Under the pieces are notes generated by a model. That model saw only the letters and a list, made by a program, of their open reading frames with translations, was not told the origin of the DNA and did not search any database. This document shows positions 23,584-34,190 of a stretch of 64,000 nt of DNA, piece after piece. Numbering within the stretch: position 1 is the first letter of the stretch; each line of letters begins with the position of its first letter. Origin of the DNA: Malaya genurostris. Lineage: Eukaryota > Arthropoda > Insecta > Diptera > Culicidae. The stretch spans positions 13,175,631 to 13,239,630 of the forward strand of contig NC_080571.1 in NCBI RefSeq assembly GCF_030247185.1, given 5' to 3'. A program made the translations under genes and the position numbers.

Positions 23584-26500
23584 TTTATCACCCGTCGCAA
23601 ATGATACAATCACTGTCCTGCAGTGGAATTGTCGAAGCATCATGCCAAAACTTGATTCATTTAAAATATTATTGCATAGTCAAAAATGTGATGTATTTGC
23701 TTTATGCGAAACATGGCTTACTTCAAACATAGCTTTAAATTTTAATGATTTTAACATTATACGTCTCGATAGAGACTCTCCGTATGGTGGAGTGCTTTTG
23801 GGAATTAAGAAATGCTATTCCTTTTATAGATTAAACATCCCTTCAACTTCTAGTATAGAAGTTGTTGCTTGCCAAATAAACATTAAAGGCAAAGATATTT
23901 GCATAGCTTCGGTTTATATTCCTCCAAAAGCACAAGTTGGACAGCAACAGCTTAATGAAATGGTTGAAGCCCTTCCTGCACCACGATTGATTCTGGGGGA
24001 TTTAAATTCGCACGGTATTATGTGGGGTTCCGTTTACAATGATAGCAGATCATCTTTAATACAAAACATTTGTGACAATTTTAGCATGACGGTATTAAAT
24101 ATGGGTAGCATGACACGGATCCCAAGACCTCCTGCACGCCCAAGTGCATTAGATCTATCTCTTTGCTCAACATCAATTCGACTAGATTGCACCTGGAAAA
24201 TATTGCCTGATTTACACGGTAGCGATCATTTACCAATCATCATCTCAATTAGCTGTAACAAATGTATTGCTAATTCAGCTAGTATTCCATATGATTTGAC
24301 AAAAAATATCGACTGGATTAAATACCAAAGTAGAATCTCTAGTATTTTGAATTCAATGGAAGAGCTCCCTCCACTTGAAGAATATGACTTCCTCGTTTGT
24401 TCGATTCTGGAGGCAGCAGAACAATCCCAAACTAAACGCTTTCCTGGGCCAACGACTAACAGAAGGCCTCCCAACCCCTGATGGGACAAAGAGTGCTCAG
24501 AGGCTAAACTCGCAAAACAAAATGCTTGCAAGACGTTTCTAAAACGGGGAGTACAAGAGCATACTTCGAGCCAAAAAATGTAGCTATTGGAGACATTTTG
24601 TCGAAGGTTTGTCAAGAGATACCTCAATGAGCACTCTTTGGAACACGGCCAGACGAATGAGGAATCGTAACGTGGGCAATGAGAGTGATGAATACTCGAA
24701 CCGATGGATATTTGACTTTGCTAGGAAAGTTTGCCCAGATTCTGTTCCTACGCAGAGCATTATACGGGAATCTCCTCCAAATAATGGTTTTATTAATAAC
24801 CCATTTTCAATGATGGAATTTTCTATAGCACTCTTGTCTTGTAACAATAACGCTCCAGGGTTGGACAGAATTAAATTCAACTTGGTGAATCTGCCCAACC
24901 TCGCAAAAAGACGTTTGTTGGAACTGTTCAACAAGTTTCTTGAGCAAAATATTGTTCCACCTGACTGGAGACAAGTGAAAGTTATCGCCATTCAAAAACC
25001 GGGGAAACCAGCTTCCAATCACAACTCATATAGACCCATTGCGATGTTGTCCTGCATCAGAAAATTGTTCGAAAAAATTATTCTACGACGTCTCGACACT
25101 TGGGTCGAGACGAACGGTTTGTTGGCAGATACTCAGTTTGGCTTCCGTAGAAATAAAGGGACGAATGATTGCCTTGCATTACTTTCGTCTGACATCCAAA
25201 TTGCCTTCGCTCAAAAGCAACAAATGGCATCTGTATTTTTAGACATTAAAGGAGCATTTGATTCAGTTTCCATTGATGTTCTTTCAGACAAGCTCCACCA
25301 AAATGGACTCCCAGCGGTTATAAATAATTATTTGCACAACCTTTTGTCAGAGAAACGCATGCATTTTTCACATGGCGATTTGGCAACACTCAGAAATAGT
25401 TACATGGGTCTCCCGCAAGGCTCATGCCTCAGTCCGCTCCTCTATAATTTTTACGTAAATGACATTGACAGCTGTCTAGTAACCCCATGTACACTAAGAC
25501 AATTGGCAGATGATGGCGTGGTTTCAATTACTGGACCCAAAGCTATTGATCTGCATAAACCATTGCAAGATACCTTAGATAACTTGTCCGATTGGGCTGT
25601 TCATCTTGGTATCGAATTCTCTGCGGAGAAAACAGAGTTAGTCGTCTTTTCAAGAAAGCATGATCCCGCGCAGCTTCAGCTCCATATGATGGGAAGAATG
25701 ATCCAACAGGTTGTAACTTTTAAATACCTCGGGGTGTGGTTCGATTCCAAATGCACGTGGGGAGGACACATTAGGTATCTGATAACGAAATGCCAACAAA
25801 GAGTAAATTTTCTTCGAACAATATCAGGATCTTGGTGGGGTGCTCATCCGCAAGATCTAATAAAATTGTATCAAACAACGATACTTTCAGTGATGGAATA
25901 TGGATGCGTTTGTTTTCGTTCCGCTGCAAACTCTCATTTTATCAAACTTGAGCGAATTCAGTACCGTTGTTTGCGAATTGCCTTAGGCTGCATGCATTCG
26001 ACACATACAATGAGTCTTGAAGTTCTGGCGGGAGTTCTTCCATTAAAAGATCGATTTTGGGAGCTTTCATCACGCCTGCTAATAAGATGTGAGGTGCTGA
26101 ATCCCATGGTAATTAATAATTTCGAACGACTAGTCGAGCTTCGATCTCAAACAAAATTCATGACAGTATATTTTAACCATATGTCACAGGAAATCAACCC
26201 TTCAAGATATATTCCTATCCGTGTCAGCCTCCTAAATGCCCCTGACTCAACCTTATTTTTCGATACATCCATGCAGCGCGAAGTGCGTGGAATCCCGGAT
26301 CATCTACGTTCGACGGAAATCCCAAAAATATTTTCAAGTAAGTTCAGGCATATTGACTCTGAGAAAATGTTTTACACGGACGGATCGCGAATTGAAGAAG
26401 CGACAGGGTTTGGTATGTTCAACAATAATGTTTCGGCCTCATTTAGGCTTCAAGAACCTGCATCTGTTTATATAGCAGAGCTAGCAGCAGTTCATTATAG

Positions 26501-27218
26501 TTTGAGTGTAATCGTCACATTAATTCCAAACCATTATTTCCTCTTCACAGATAGTCTGAGTGCAATTGAAGCCATTCGCTCAAACATGACTGGCAAGACT
26601 GAACCGTTTTTCCTGGGCAAAATAAAACAGTGCCTGAACGACATATTGAACAATAATTATCTAATCACTATAGTCTGGGTCCCGGCTCATTGCTCCATTC
26701 CTGGCAATGAAAGAGCCGATATTTTAGCCAAACGTGGTGCTATTGAGGGTGAAATTTATGAGAGACCAATTGCTTTCAACGAATTCTATAGCTCGTCTCG
26801 CCAAAGAACACTTGCCAGCTGGCAAGCTTCTTGGGATAAAGATGATCTGGGTCGGTGGATGCACTCAATTATTCCGAAAATATCGACAAAGGCATGGTTC
26901 AGGGGACTGGATGTGAGTAGAGATTTCATTCGTGTGATGTCCAGACTCATATCCAATCACTACACGTTAGATGCACATCTCCTTCGAATTGGGCTCTCCG
27001 AGACTAATCATTGTGCTTGTGGCGAAGGTTATCGAGATATTGATCATGTCGTTTGGACATGCGTGGAGTATCGTGATGTCAGATCTCAACTAATAAATTC
27101 TTTGCGTACCCAAGGTAGACTATCCAATATCCCAGTTCGAGACATTCTTGCTTGTCGTGACCTTTCATACATGAAACTTATTTATCATTTCATAAAGAAA
27201 ACTGGAGTTTCAATTTAA
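23576..27218 (+). pseudogene. I-like ORF2: endonuclease, RT, RNase H (one stop, one frameshift)
   Basis: ORF2 would nick the target, reverse transcribe and remove RNA. It starts at ATG 23576. Endonuclease motifs are LQWNCRSI, ALCETWLTS, LILGDLNSHGIMWG and HGSDHLPI. The first frame meets TGA at 24479-24481, apparently a Trp codon changed to a stop, and a small indel near 24545 shifts to the frame that runs to 27218. RT blocks: NAPGLDRI, RPIAMLSC, ASVFLDIKGAFDSV, MGLPQGSCLSPLLYNF and the active site LADDG near 25503-25518. RNase H: FYTDGS, AELAAVHYSL, TDSLSAIEA and WVPAHCSIPGNERAD (about 26370-26720). A C-terminal HCACG...HVVWTC motif lies near 27010-27060. Confidence 0.88.
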
Positions 27219-27608
27219 TAAAGGCCCCTTTCAAGACTTAGTTCTGATCCCAGCTGCGTCCATGAGTTCAACCAATAGCTAAATTAGAATAAAAATAATG
27301 TAATGATACAAACAAACTCGAAACAGTTTATGAAATTATTAACAAAATGTCTGAAAATAACAGCTTATTTTATAATTTATAGAAGTTAATCGTTTGGTTC
27401 AAATAATATTTCCGAGTAGATTTCATAATTAATGACGAGTTACCTAAGATGATATTTAAGTAATAAGAGAATATGTTTTAATAAATTCAAAACGTTGTGA
27501 CTATGTTAGAATTAAATTAGGATAAGAATATTATGTAAAAGTGATGCTACGGCGAAGAAAAACTTATGTAAACTGCCTTAAGAAATAAACGTATTTATGA
27601 AAAAAAAA
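27219..27608 (+). other. I-like element 3' UTR and poly(A) tail
   Basis: AT-rich non-coding 3' end with AATAAA at about 27584-27589 and an A run immediately before the target duplication. Confidence 0.75.
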
Positions 27609-28025
27609 AACGAATTTTGGTTTTCATAGAAGAAACAGACCTAGTCAACCAAGAAGTGAGATAATACCGTTTTTTACGCAAACTTGCTGGAAAGGTATTT
27701 TCGCGAGGTATTTAAATATTTAAAAAAAAATGTTCTTGATAAATTGCAAATGATATTTTCAAATAACTGAAATTGTCTGTAGCTCGAAAGGTGAACAAAG
27801 TATCTTAAAACAAATCAACAGCGTTTTGGCTCCTTGGGGAGGTCCTTTAATTGAGACTGTTTTAACCAAAATCGACCTACCTTGTATTTTCGATCGATTC
27901 CGATACCGATACCAAGTATCGATACTTTTTCCTATAGTATCGCTACCGATACTTGAAAAGACAAAACGGTATCGCGATACCAAGTATCGATACTTTACCT
28001 CTCGATACCCATCCCTACACCTCTA

Positions 28026-28470
28026 GCAAGCTACATGTAGGACTGAAACGTTTGCTATAATTTTGCTTATATTTATAGCTTCGCGTGCTTCCAACAGCTT
28101 CGCTTTTGCATCGATTGACCAATCAGAGTGCGCTTTCCCTTTGATATATCGCTTACTCCTTCAAAACCGTCGACTATGGCAGGGAAATCCGGTATGCCGG
28201 AGAATTTTTGCAGACAAACAGGACACTGCTAGCTATTAATCAACATTTCAATGATATACAATTAAAAATACATGGCCATGAACATTCAAATCGATACGTA
28301 GAAATATTTCCAATCAAATGGTGACATGATATTAATAATTGATACAAAATTGACTGAGCTGTAATTGTTCAAAACCTGACCACATTTTTACGTGTATTTT
28401 TCTTGAGTTTCTAGTTTGCACCCCTATATAGAAAACAAAAATGTGTTCGACATTAAAAACAGAACTTCCA
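28026..28470. other. Unassigned spacer
   Basis: No recognised gene or repeat. It is the right flank of the large hAT insertion. Confidence 0.4.
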
Positions 28471-28497
28471 GGAGAACTTGTTCGGTGTTTATTTGGA

Positions 28498-28546
28498 AAG
28501 CCTGGTTTTCACAGTGATTGCATAACCTTTCTATATGAGAAAGGCA
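28498..28546 (+). mobile_element. 3' end fragment of the GCCTTTCTCATAT MITE family
   Basis: Contains GGTTTTCACAGTGATTG followed by CCTTTCTATATGAGAAAGG, an almost perfect palindrome, exactly as at the right end of the full copy (61800-61840). Confidence 0.75.
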
Positions 28547-28889
28547 AAGGAACACACACAAAAAATAGATCGACTGAAAGCATTTGTTTTCAGTACTCTT
28601 CAACGCCTCTACCTGGAAGTGAATAAAAGTAATTCACGAAAACTAGATACTCATTTTTAATTTTCACTTATTGAATAGTTCTTTTCGCGAAATATCTAAA
28701 TATTTTGCTTTTAAATGTTTTGTATATTATCCGATCTTACTAAAAATGGCATATTTCGGTAAACGGTATTTCGTTATACCCAGCTTGATAATTGGGTTTA
28801 AGTGTTCAAAGACGAATTGAAACATGGGGCCGTTTCAAATCATAATACAGAATTGCGCATCTTTATGCAGGAATTATATAGGATTCGGC

Positions 28890-29205
28890 ATTGTTCTCCG
28901 GTAACATTGGAATCAAACAAGGGAGGAAAGTAGAACAGTGAAGGTTTATTTTCGTCTAGTAATTTTCCGTCTTGAGATCTGGAATGTCGCTCACCGCGTT
29001 TTTATACATAGCTCATTTTTGAAGAATCAGCTTGAATCAGGATTGAGCAAAGGAATCTGGCACATTTTGTTCTCCGGTAACACTGGAACCAAACAAGGAA
29101 GGAAAGTAGAAGGCAATATTTTTTCGTCTAGGAATTTTCCTGAAGTGTCGCTCACCACGTTTATGTTTAAAACTCGTTTTTCAAGAATCAGCTCGTGAGT
29201 TTGAA
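28890..29205 (+). repeat. Satellite-like unit, two forward copies
   Basis: Two copies of a unit of about 180 bp share TTCTCCGGTAACA, AAACAAGG(G/A)AGGAAAGTAGAA, TTTTCGTCTAG and TGTCGCTCACC (starts near 28893 and 29072). They are inverted relative to the copies at 29440-30115. Confidence 0.8.
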
Positions 29206-29224
29206 AAACATTTTAAATTAACGG

Positions 29225-29440
29225 TGGGGCTTCTCCTCAACCTGTATCGGATTCGTGACGACTATTTTGCTTGTTTACCGAGCCTTCCAGTTGGCAGTGG
29301 GCTTCGTTGCTCATCACAATGTCGCTTAGAGAAATCTCACTACTGCCTAGCATTACGAACCTCTTGGTCGCAAACGATAAACGAGCTCATAATTCGCCGT
29401 TTTCAACTGCTGGGACGATAAACGAGCTCCACAATCCGCC
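29225..29440 (-). pseudogene. mariner-superfamily transposase fragment (first Asp block)
   Basis: The minus strand reads MSNEAHCQLEGSVNKQN, which matches the FSDEAHFxLNGYVNKQN block carrying the first catalytic Asp in a Tc1/mariner transposase family; here the Asp is Asn. The same family's second Asp block (WFQQDGTTSHT) is seen at 35259-35290. Upstream on the minus strand the words GATAAACGAGCT and CGCCGTTTT / CGCCGAGTTTT occur twice, so the fragment carries a small internal duplication. It sits between oppositely oriented satellite units. Confidence 0.6.
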
Positions 29441-30115
29441 GAGTTTTAAAAATAAACGCGGTGAGTGACACTTCAGCGCTTCATGATGGAAAATTACTAG
29501 ACGAAAAAAAATTTTCTTCTACTTCCTTTCCTTGTTTGGTTCCAGTGTTACCGGAGAACAAAATGTGCCAGATTCCTTTGCTCAATCCTGATTCGAACTG
29601 ATTCTTCAAAAATGAGTTATAAATAAAAAACGCGATGACCGACACTCCAGATCTCAATAATGGAAAATTACTAGACGAAAATAAACCTTCACTGTTCTAT
29701 GTTATTTTCCTTTGACGATCTTATATGAATGAAACGACAAATCTTCGTTGATCACTCGTTGGAAAGAATGACGAGAAATTTGAAGCCTCATGTTTCTTAC
29801 CTAAATGCGAGTGCGGATCGAACTCGTTCAACATTCTCTGTCCAGTCCAGACATTGCCTGGAGGTTTCATTTTGATCACAGAACCTTTAATTTAAAATGT
29901 TTTTTGAACTCGCGAAATGTTGTACCGTAAGACTGATTCTACAAAAACGAGTTATAAATAAAAACGCAGTGAGCGACACTTCAGTGCTCCATGATGGAAC
30001 TAGACGAAATTAAACCTTCATTCTTCTACTTTCTGATGCCGTGTTCGGATTCTCCCTCCCTTGTTTGGCTCCAGTGTTACCGGAAAACAAAAAGTGTCAG
30101 ATTTCTTTGCGCAAC
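29440..30115 (-). repeat. Satellite-like unit, three inverted copies
   Basis: Copies near 29450-29605, 29606-29705 (partial) and 29930-30115 repeat the unit of 28890-29205 in reverse orientation: GTGAGTGACACTTCAG, AATTACTAGACGAAA, CCTTGTTTGG(T/C)TCCAGTG and TTACCGGA(G/A)AACAAA. Together with the forward copies they form a large imperfect inverted structure. Confidence 0.8.
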
Positions 30116-30720
30116 CCTGTACTATAGAGTTAAAACATGTTATTTAAGAATTTTTAAGCTACACGACATAAACTTGTAACAAATGAGTACAATTGTTTGA
30201 CGCCCTACCGCCATTTGCAATTTCTGTGTAAACTTTGTTTTTTCAACACGAGGAATACAAACCGCGCGAAGCAAAACTGGTTAGAATGAATCTGTTCTAT
30301 TTCAAGCAAACTTGTAAAATAATTTTTTTTTTCACAGCTTCTAACATAACACGGTTTTCGTTTTGGAGAAAACGTTTTTCACCAAAACTGTTCAAAATTA
30401 GTGTTGCCTTCGAATTTACGACCATTCTCAATGGAATAGAAATACTAGACTAGAAAATTTTAATTCGAAATGAATGCATGCAACAATAACGAAATTGAAG
30501 CCAATGAATTATCTGGGATCAAAAATCAAAGAAAATCAAAAGGTAATTCCCTAGATCAATCTACCTACAAGTCGGATGTGAAATCCCTTAACATGCATTT
30601 CATGATGCAGTTCCATATTGGCTTTAGGATTAGTTTATCTGATTACATTTTAAACACGTATACAGCCTCAGCAAAGCCCAAGGCTACAGTTCTGAAGTAG
30701 TGAAAAGTAAATACACTTAC
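30116..30720. other. Unassigned spacer
   Basis: AT-rich sequence with short frames that have no recognisable motif. Confidence 0.4.
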
Positions 30721-30792
30721 TACGGATCCAGGACCGGGTTTGTTCCGCACGTGTAGCATTGCACTGTGCATCCGATGGAGCCACCTGGTACA
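30721..30792 (-). CDS. Candidate internal exon, possible Ly6/three-finger domain start
   Basis: On the minus strand a 72-nt segment lies between a good acceptor (CTTCTTCCCTTTTACAG, 30793 upward) and a good donor (GTA|GTAAGT, donor at 30715-30720). One frame through it reads PGGSIGCTVQCYTCGTNP. CxxxCxxC with QCYTC is how many insect Ly6/three-finger proteins begin after the signal peptide; these are GPI-anchored or secreted proteins at the cell surface. The exon would start in phase 1 and end with two nucleotides of the next codon. No neighbouring exons of the same gene were found in the window, so it could be a chance match. The assignment is inference. Confidence 0.35.
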
Positions 30793-33143
30793 CTGTAAAA
30801 GGGAAGAAGTCACCAATTTTCTGAACGATGTCCTCCTATTCCAGTGCCACAGTGCTCCCGGCAACAATTCATTATGCAACAATCATCCACCACCGCCCAG
30901 TCCCGGCCAACGGAAGCACAGATGTTACGAAACTATCTCGTCCGTCTATTATTTAGCAAACACAAACCAGACGGATATTCGTTTGTGCATTGTATTGTGC
31001 GTCCTTTCGGTAGCAGAGGGACGTCCTGCGGACGAGACGTTGGCGATGAAAACCGGCAGATTCTTAGAAGCAGGATGCAACAAGATGAAATTTGTACCGA
31101 AATACGCTTTGAAGTTTACTTAAAAAGGAAACGACACAGCATGCTGTGATGACTGAAGAGGACACAAGACATACGTACGTCAGTGCAGAGAATCCCAAAC
31201 AGAGAGCCCAGATCCTGGCAATTGAATGTAATTATTTATTTCCGATGCCAGCAATCGATATGATTGAAACAGAATCTGACTGTGTGTGTGTTGGTGAGAC
31301 TAAAGTTATATGGCAATTAGGTCGAGATGAGTTCATTCTGATTGCACGTACTGTTCCGGTGCACCAGATGCAAAGCCGCACCTGAAGGAAACAGTGAATC
31401 GGTTCCGGTACGAGCCACCACAAGAGTGCATTGTAATAAAACTGAACACCTCCTGATATGTGAATCGAGATCAACGAGATCATGAATGCAAAGGATAAAC
31501 TACTCTCGGTCCAATTACTGAACCGGCTTGAATATCACATCAGGTGAGTTTGTTCAATGCTTCCATTCAGCTTTATTGCAATTTAAGGTGCACTCAGATC
31601 ACGTCGTATGGGCGAATCAATCTGCTTCCTTTCTACATTTGTCTCGAGATTACTGCCAGACTATTAACATGCCAAAGACCAAGTCATACGCACCGTACGC
31701 ATATGTTTATGCAAGCCAGTTTTCAATTAAACTTTGAATAAGTTTCCCCGGCTTGAAATGGCACCGATCAGATGCGGCATACTAATGTGGGTGGAAGCCA
31801 ACAGAATGAAAACTTTCCTCTGTTTGTTCGGCTCCTCCTGTTGGCCCTCAGCCGGCTGGAAATTTCCCAACGGAACCGAGAGAAATACATATTGGACATG
31901 TGTCACACCGGCATATGTATCGGATTGTTGAGATTACTTTTCAATTCTTCATGTGCGTTCCCGAAATTCCGGTCGACCTCTCCGTCGACCGAACCAATAG
32001 ATAACGTGTGTGTGAACTGCAACGAACAAACCCACGAACAAAGCCCGGTTGCAAAAACCATCGGCCGGCACTAGAACAGAGGAAGAGGCAGTTTGGCATT
32101 AGGGAGCAAAATAGTTGGCAATATAAATTGAAATTCTTTGGCAAACGGGCCAAGTGTCAAGATAGTCGTCAGGGAACCAGGGTGGACAGCCAGTTTGATG
32201 AATACATAAAATTACATTCCTGCTGCTCACTCGGAAAGGACTTTTCATGCATTGTTTTGAAGCGGAACGTCGTGTGGCATCCGTGCGGATGGCGGAAAAC
32301 TGATTTCGATGCTAGGCATCCTGCATAAACATTTAGAGAAAGTTTACATTTCGAAATGCTTGGAATTGTTTGTTTTGTCCCAGATTGTCATCGCAGGCAA
32401 AAGCAGAAGTTCATGGTAGCTTGCTTCCTACAATCGATCACTTTGGATTTTAATAAACCAAGACTTCAGTGCGGTTCAGTGTTTTGCAAAGTTCCACCAT
32501 CTAACCTAGACGATAACCTTCGAATGGCGATAACGTTGATAGTACAAATAAAAATACCCAAATTAACTAATTTAGCTCTAACGCTACTCTAAGCCGGCGT
32601 GTAGTCAAGTTTAAATTTTCCAGAACACTTAGCACCACACGCAACTGATCGGAAACGATTTCCACGGGCGAAGCATCGTTTTGAGCGTGTAGCCTAATGT
32701 AGCGTGTCTGGTTGGGAAACAATGCCGATATCGTTCAGCGCACTGTCAAACATCCAATAAAAGCTTATATTTGAGAGTATTTCTCAGAGTGATGGTTTTC
32801 TTACTTGCTTCATAAGAAACCTAAAGTTGGAAAAATTTACAATTATTCTTTCAACTGTAACCTTTTAGATTTGATGTGAATACGTCTTACTTTACTATGG
32901 ATGTACCTTTTCAAAACTCACCCTGTGGAAGAATGGGTAGAATTTAATCGTGAATATCTCGAGTAGTACTAAATGCAACAGCATAACTCTTTCTCCATGT
33001 CATCAGAAATATGATCAAATCAACAACTTATGATTGAATTTCAACAGTGTGAGATAATCATAAATTTGTAGTCTTTTTATTGAACTTTAAAAACAAAACA
33101 AGACAGATAGATCTGGCCGCACTGAACCAACCAACGTAACGCC
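30793..33143. other. Unassigned, relatively GC-balanced spacer
   Basis: Less repetitive than its surroundings. It contains many short frames on both strands without family motifs, a perfect 14-bp palindrome CACAGCATGCTGTG at 31135-31148 (also at 12335-12348) and a candidate first coding exon at 31482-31543. It may be the intronic or untranslated part of a host gene. Confidence 0.4.
31482..31543 (+). CDS. Candidate first coding exon (weak)
   Basis: ATG at 31482 opens MNAKDKLLSVQLLNRLEYHI and the frame runs straight into CAG|GTGAGT, a strong donor at 31544. The peptide is not recognised. The next exon was not found; joining to the acceptor at 38502 gives an immediate stop. Reported because the start, uninterrupted frame and donor occur together in a repeat-poor stretch. 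Confidence 0.2.
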
Positions 33144-33539
33144 CAGAGATGCCATTTATACAGATTTATCTGTGTTATACAGATTTTTACATACGCATAC
33201 AAAATACAGATTTGGTACAGATTTTCTAAATTTAATACGGATTTCATAAGAAGAAAAAAAAGATTTTTCGTATGAGCAATCTATTAGTATTTGAATGCAG
33301 TGACAAGAAGCAAAGTCTTGGCATTACATTCCTTTTTTGGAATTTGACCTTTCTGTTCCAACAGACAGATGGAAAGAATTATTGCTCACAGAGTCTACAA
33401 TTCTATAGCCATAATGTGTTGGACTAACATCTTTGAACATCATTTTATTGTTGATATTTAATTTTATTAGTGAATACAGATAATACAGATTTTTTATACA
33501 GAGTAATACAGATTTCTTATGAAAAATCTGGCATCCCTG
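33144..33539. mobile_element. 396-bp hAT-type MITE
   Basis: The ends CAGAGATGCCA and TGGCATCCCTG are inverted with one mismatch, flanked by 8-bp duplications GTAACGCC (33136-33143) and GTAATGCC (33540-33547), which differ at one base. The interior near both ends is full of TACAGATTT words, so it is rich in subterminal repeats. It has no coding capacity. It encloses a reversed SINE tail (33299-33365). Confidence 0.87.
33299..33365 (-). mobile_element. SINE 3' tail fragment
   Basis: Reverse-complemented, the sequence reads GAACAGAAAGGTCAAATTCC then AAGGAATGTAATGCCAAGAC, very close to the tail of the SINE at 44160-44345. It is an insertion or captured piece inside the hAT-type MITE. Confidence 0.7.
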
Positions 33540-33547
33540 GTAATGCC

Positions 33548-34190
33548 ATTACACTATTCTGTGATTCTATTTCCGACCGAGAGAGTGTGTGTGAGAGCTT
33601 GGAAAAAAGTGTAGCTTGATCGGGAAAAAGCACTAAGCAGTCAGACCGGCATTCTATTGCTAACCAGCAACGCGTGCAGAAAATAAAAAATGGAAACAGC
33701 GTCGTGTTAAATTATTTTATAAATTATTCAAAAAATGAATTTATTCAACCTTTTGGAAACAATGAGGAAAACTTATCACGCTTCCTTCTCTTTTTCGCTT
33801 CTGGACGACGGCTTGAGGTGATCAGGCACATATCAGTTCCGACGTTCAACTGGACGAGCATAAAAAGTAAACCATGATTTTTTTGCAAATCTGCAGATTT
33901 TTAAAATAAACTGCAAATTTTTAAAAATCAAGATTTTCGCAGACATTTACCGACTTTTGAAAACTTCGCTGCCTTTATCTTATTTTACTCAATTACCAAT
34001 TTCGTACTCCATTCTTTATAGAGAACTTCACTCCGCAGAAGTTTACAGACTTTCTCAACCCAGCTTGAAGATATTTAAAATTTTTATCTGGCATCTTCAT
34101 TCGGACGTCGTGGCGAACCGCAGAAACAACAAATTATCAGTAATCGCATCCAGTTTCTGAATACTCGATCATGATTTGGGAACAGAATTT
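33548..34190. other. Unassigned spacer
   Basis: AT-rich DNA without a recognised gene. CATTCGGACGTCGTGGCG near 34099 resembles ACGTTTCGGACGTCGTGGCG at 35507, a shared repeat fragment. Confidence 0.4.

Larger units (their letters stand above)
21620..27608 (+). mobile_element. I-like non-LTR retrotransposon, nearly intact
   Basis: The 5989-bp element is flanked by a 14-bp duplication, AACGAATTTTGGTT, at 21606-21619 and 27609-27622 and ends in a poly(A) tract. It has a 5' UTR (21620-22290), ORF1 with three zinc knuckles, and ORF2 with endonuclease, RT, RNase H and a C-terminal Cys/His motif. RNase H in a LINE with an EEP endonuclease points to the I superfamily (I, Nimb, Loner or Outcast-like; the exact clade was not determined). 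Only one stop and one frameshift were seen in ORF2, so it is the youngest large element in the window. Confidence 0.9.
18868..28017. mobile_element. Large hAT-type element hosting two nested insertions
   Basis: The ends TAGGGATGGATATCGATAC (left) and its inverted equivalent GTATCGAGAG...CCATCCCTA (right) are flanked by a perfect 8-bp duplication, CACCTCTA, at 18860-18867 and 28018-28025. An 8-bp duplication and TAGGGATG-type ends are hAT hallmarks. The span is 9150 bp, but 1382 bp and 5989 bp belong to two nested elements with their own duplications, leaving about 1757 bp of hAT sequence. That remainder includes a short hAT transposase relic at 20960-21290. Both ends are rich in GTATCGATAC words. 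Confidence 0.85.
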
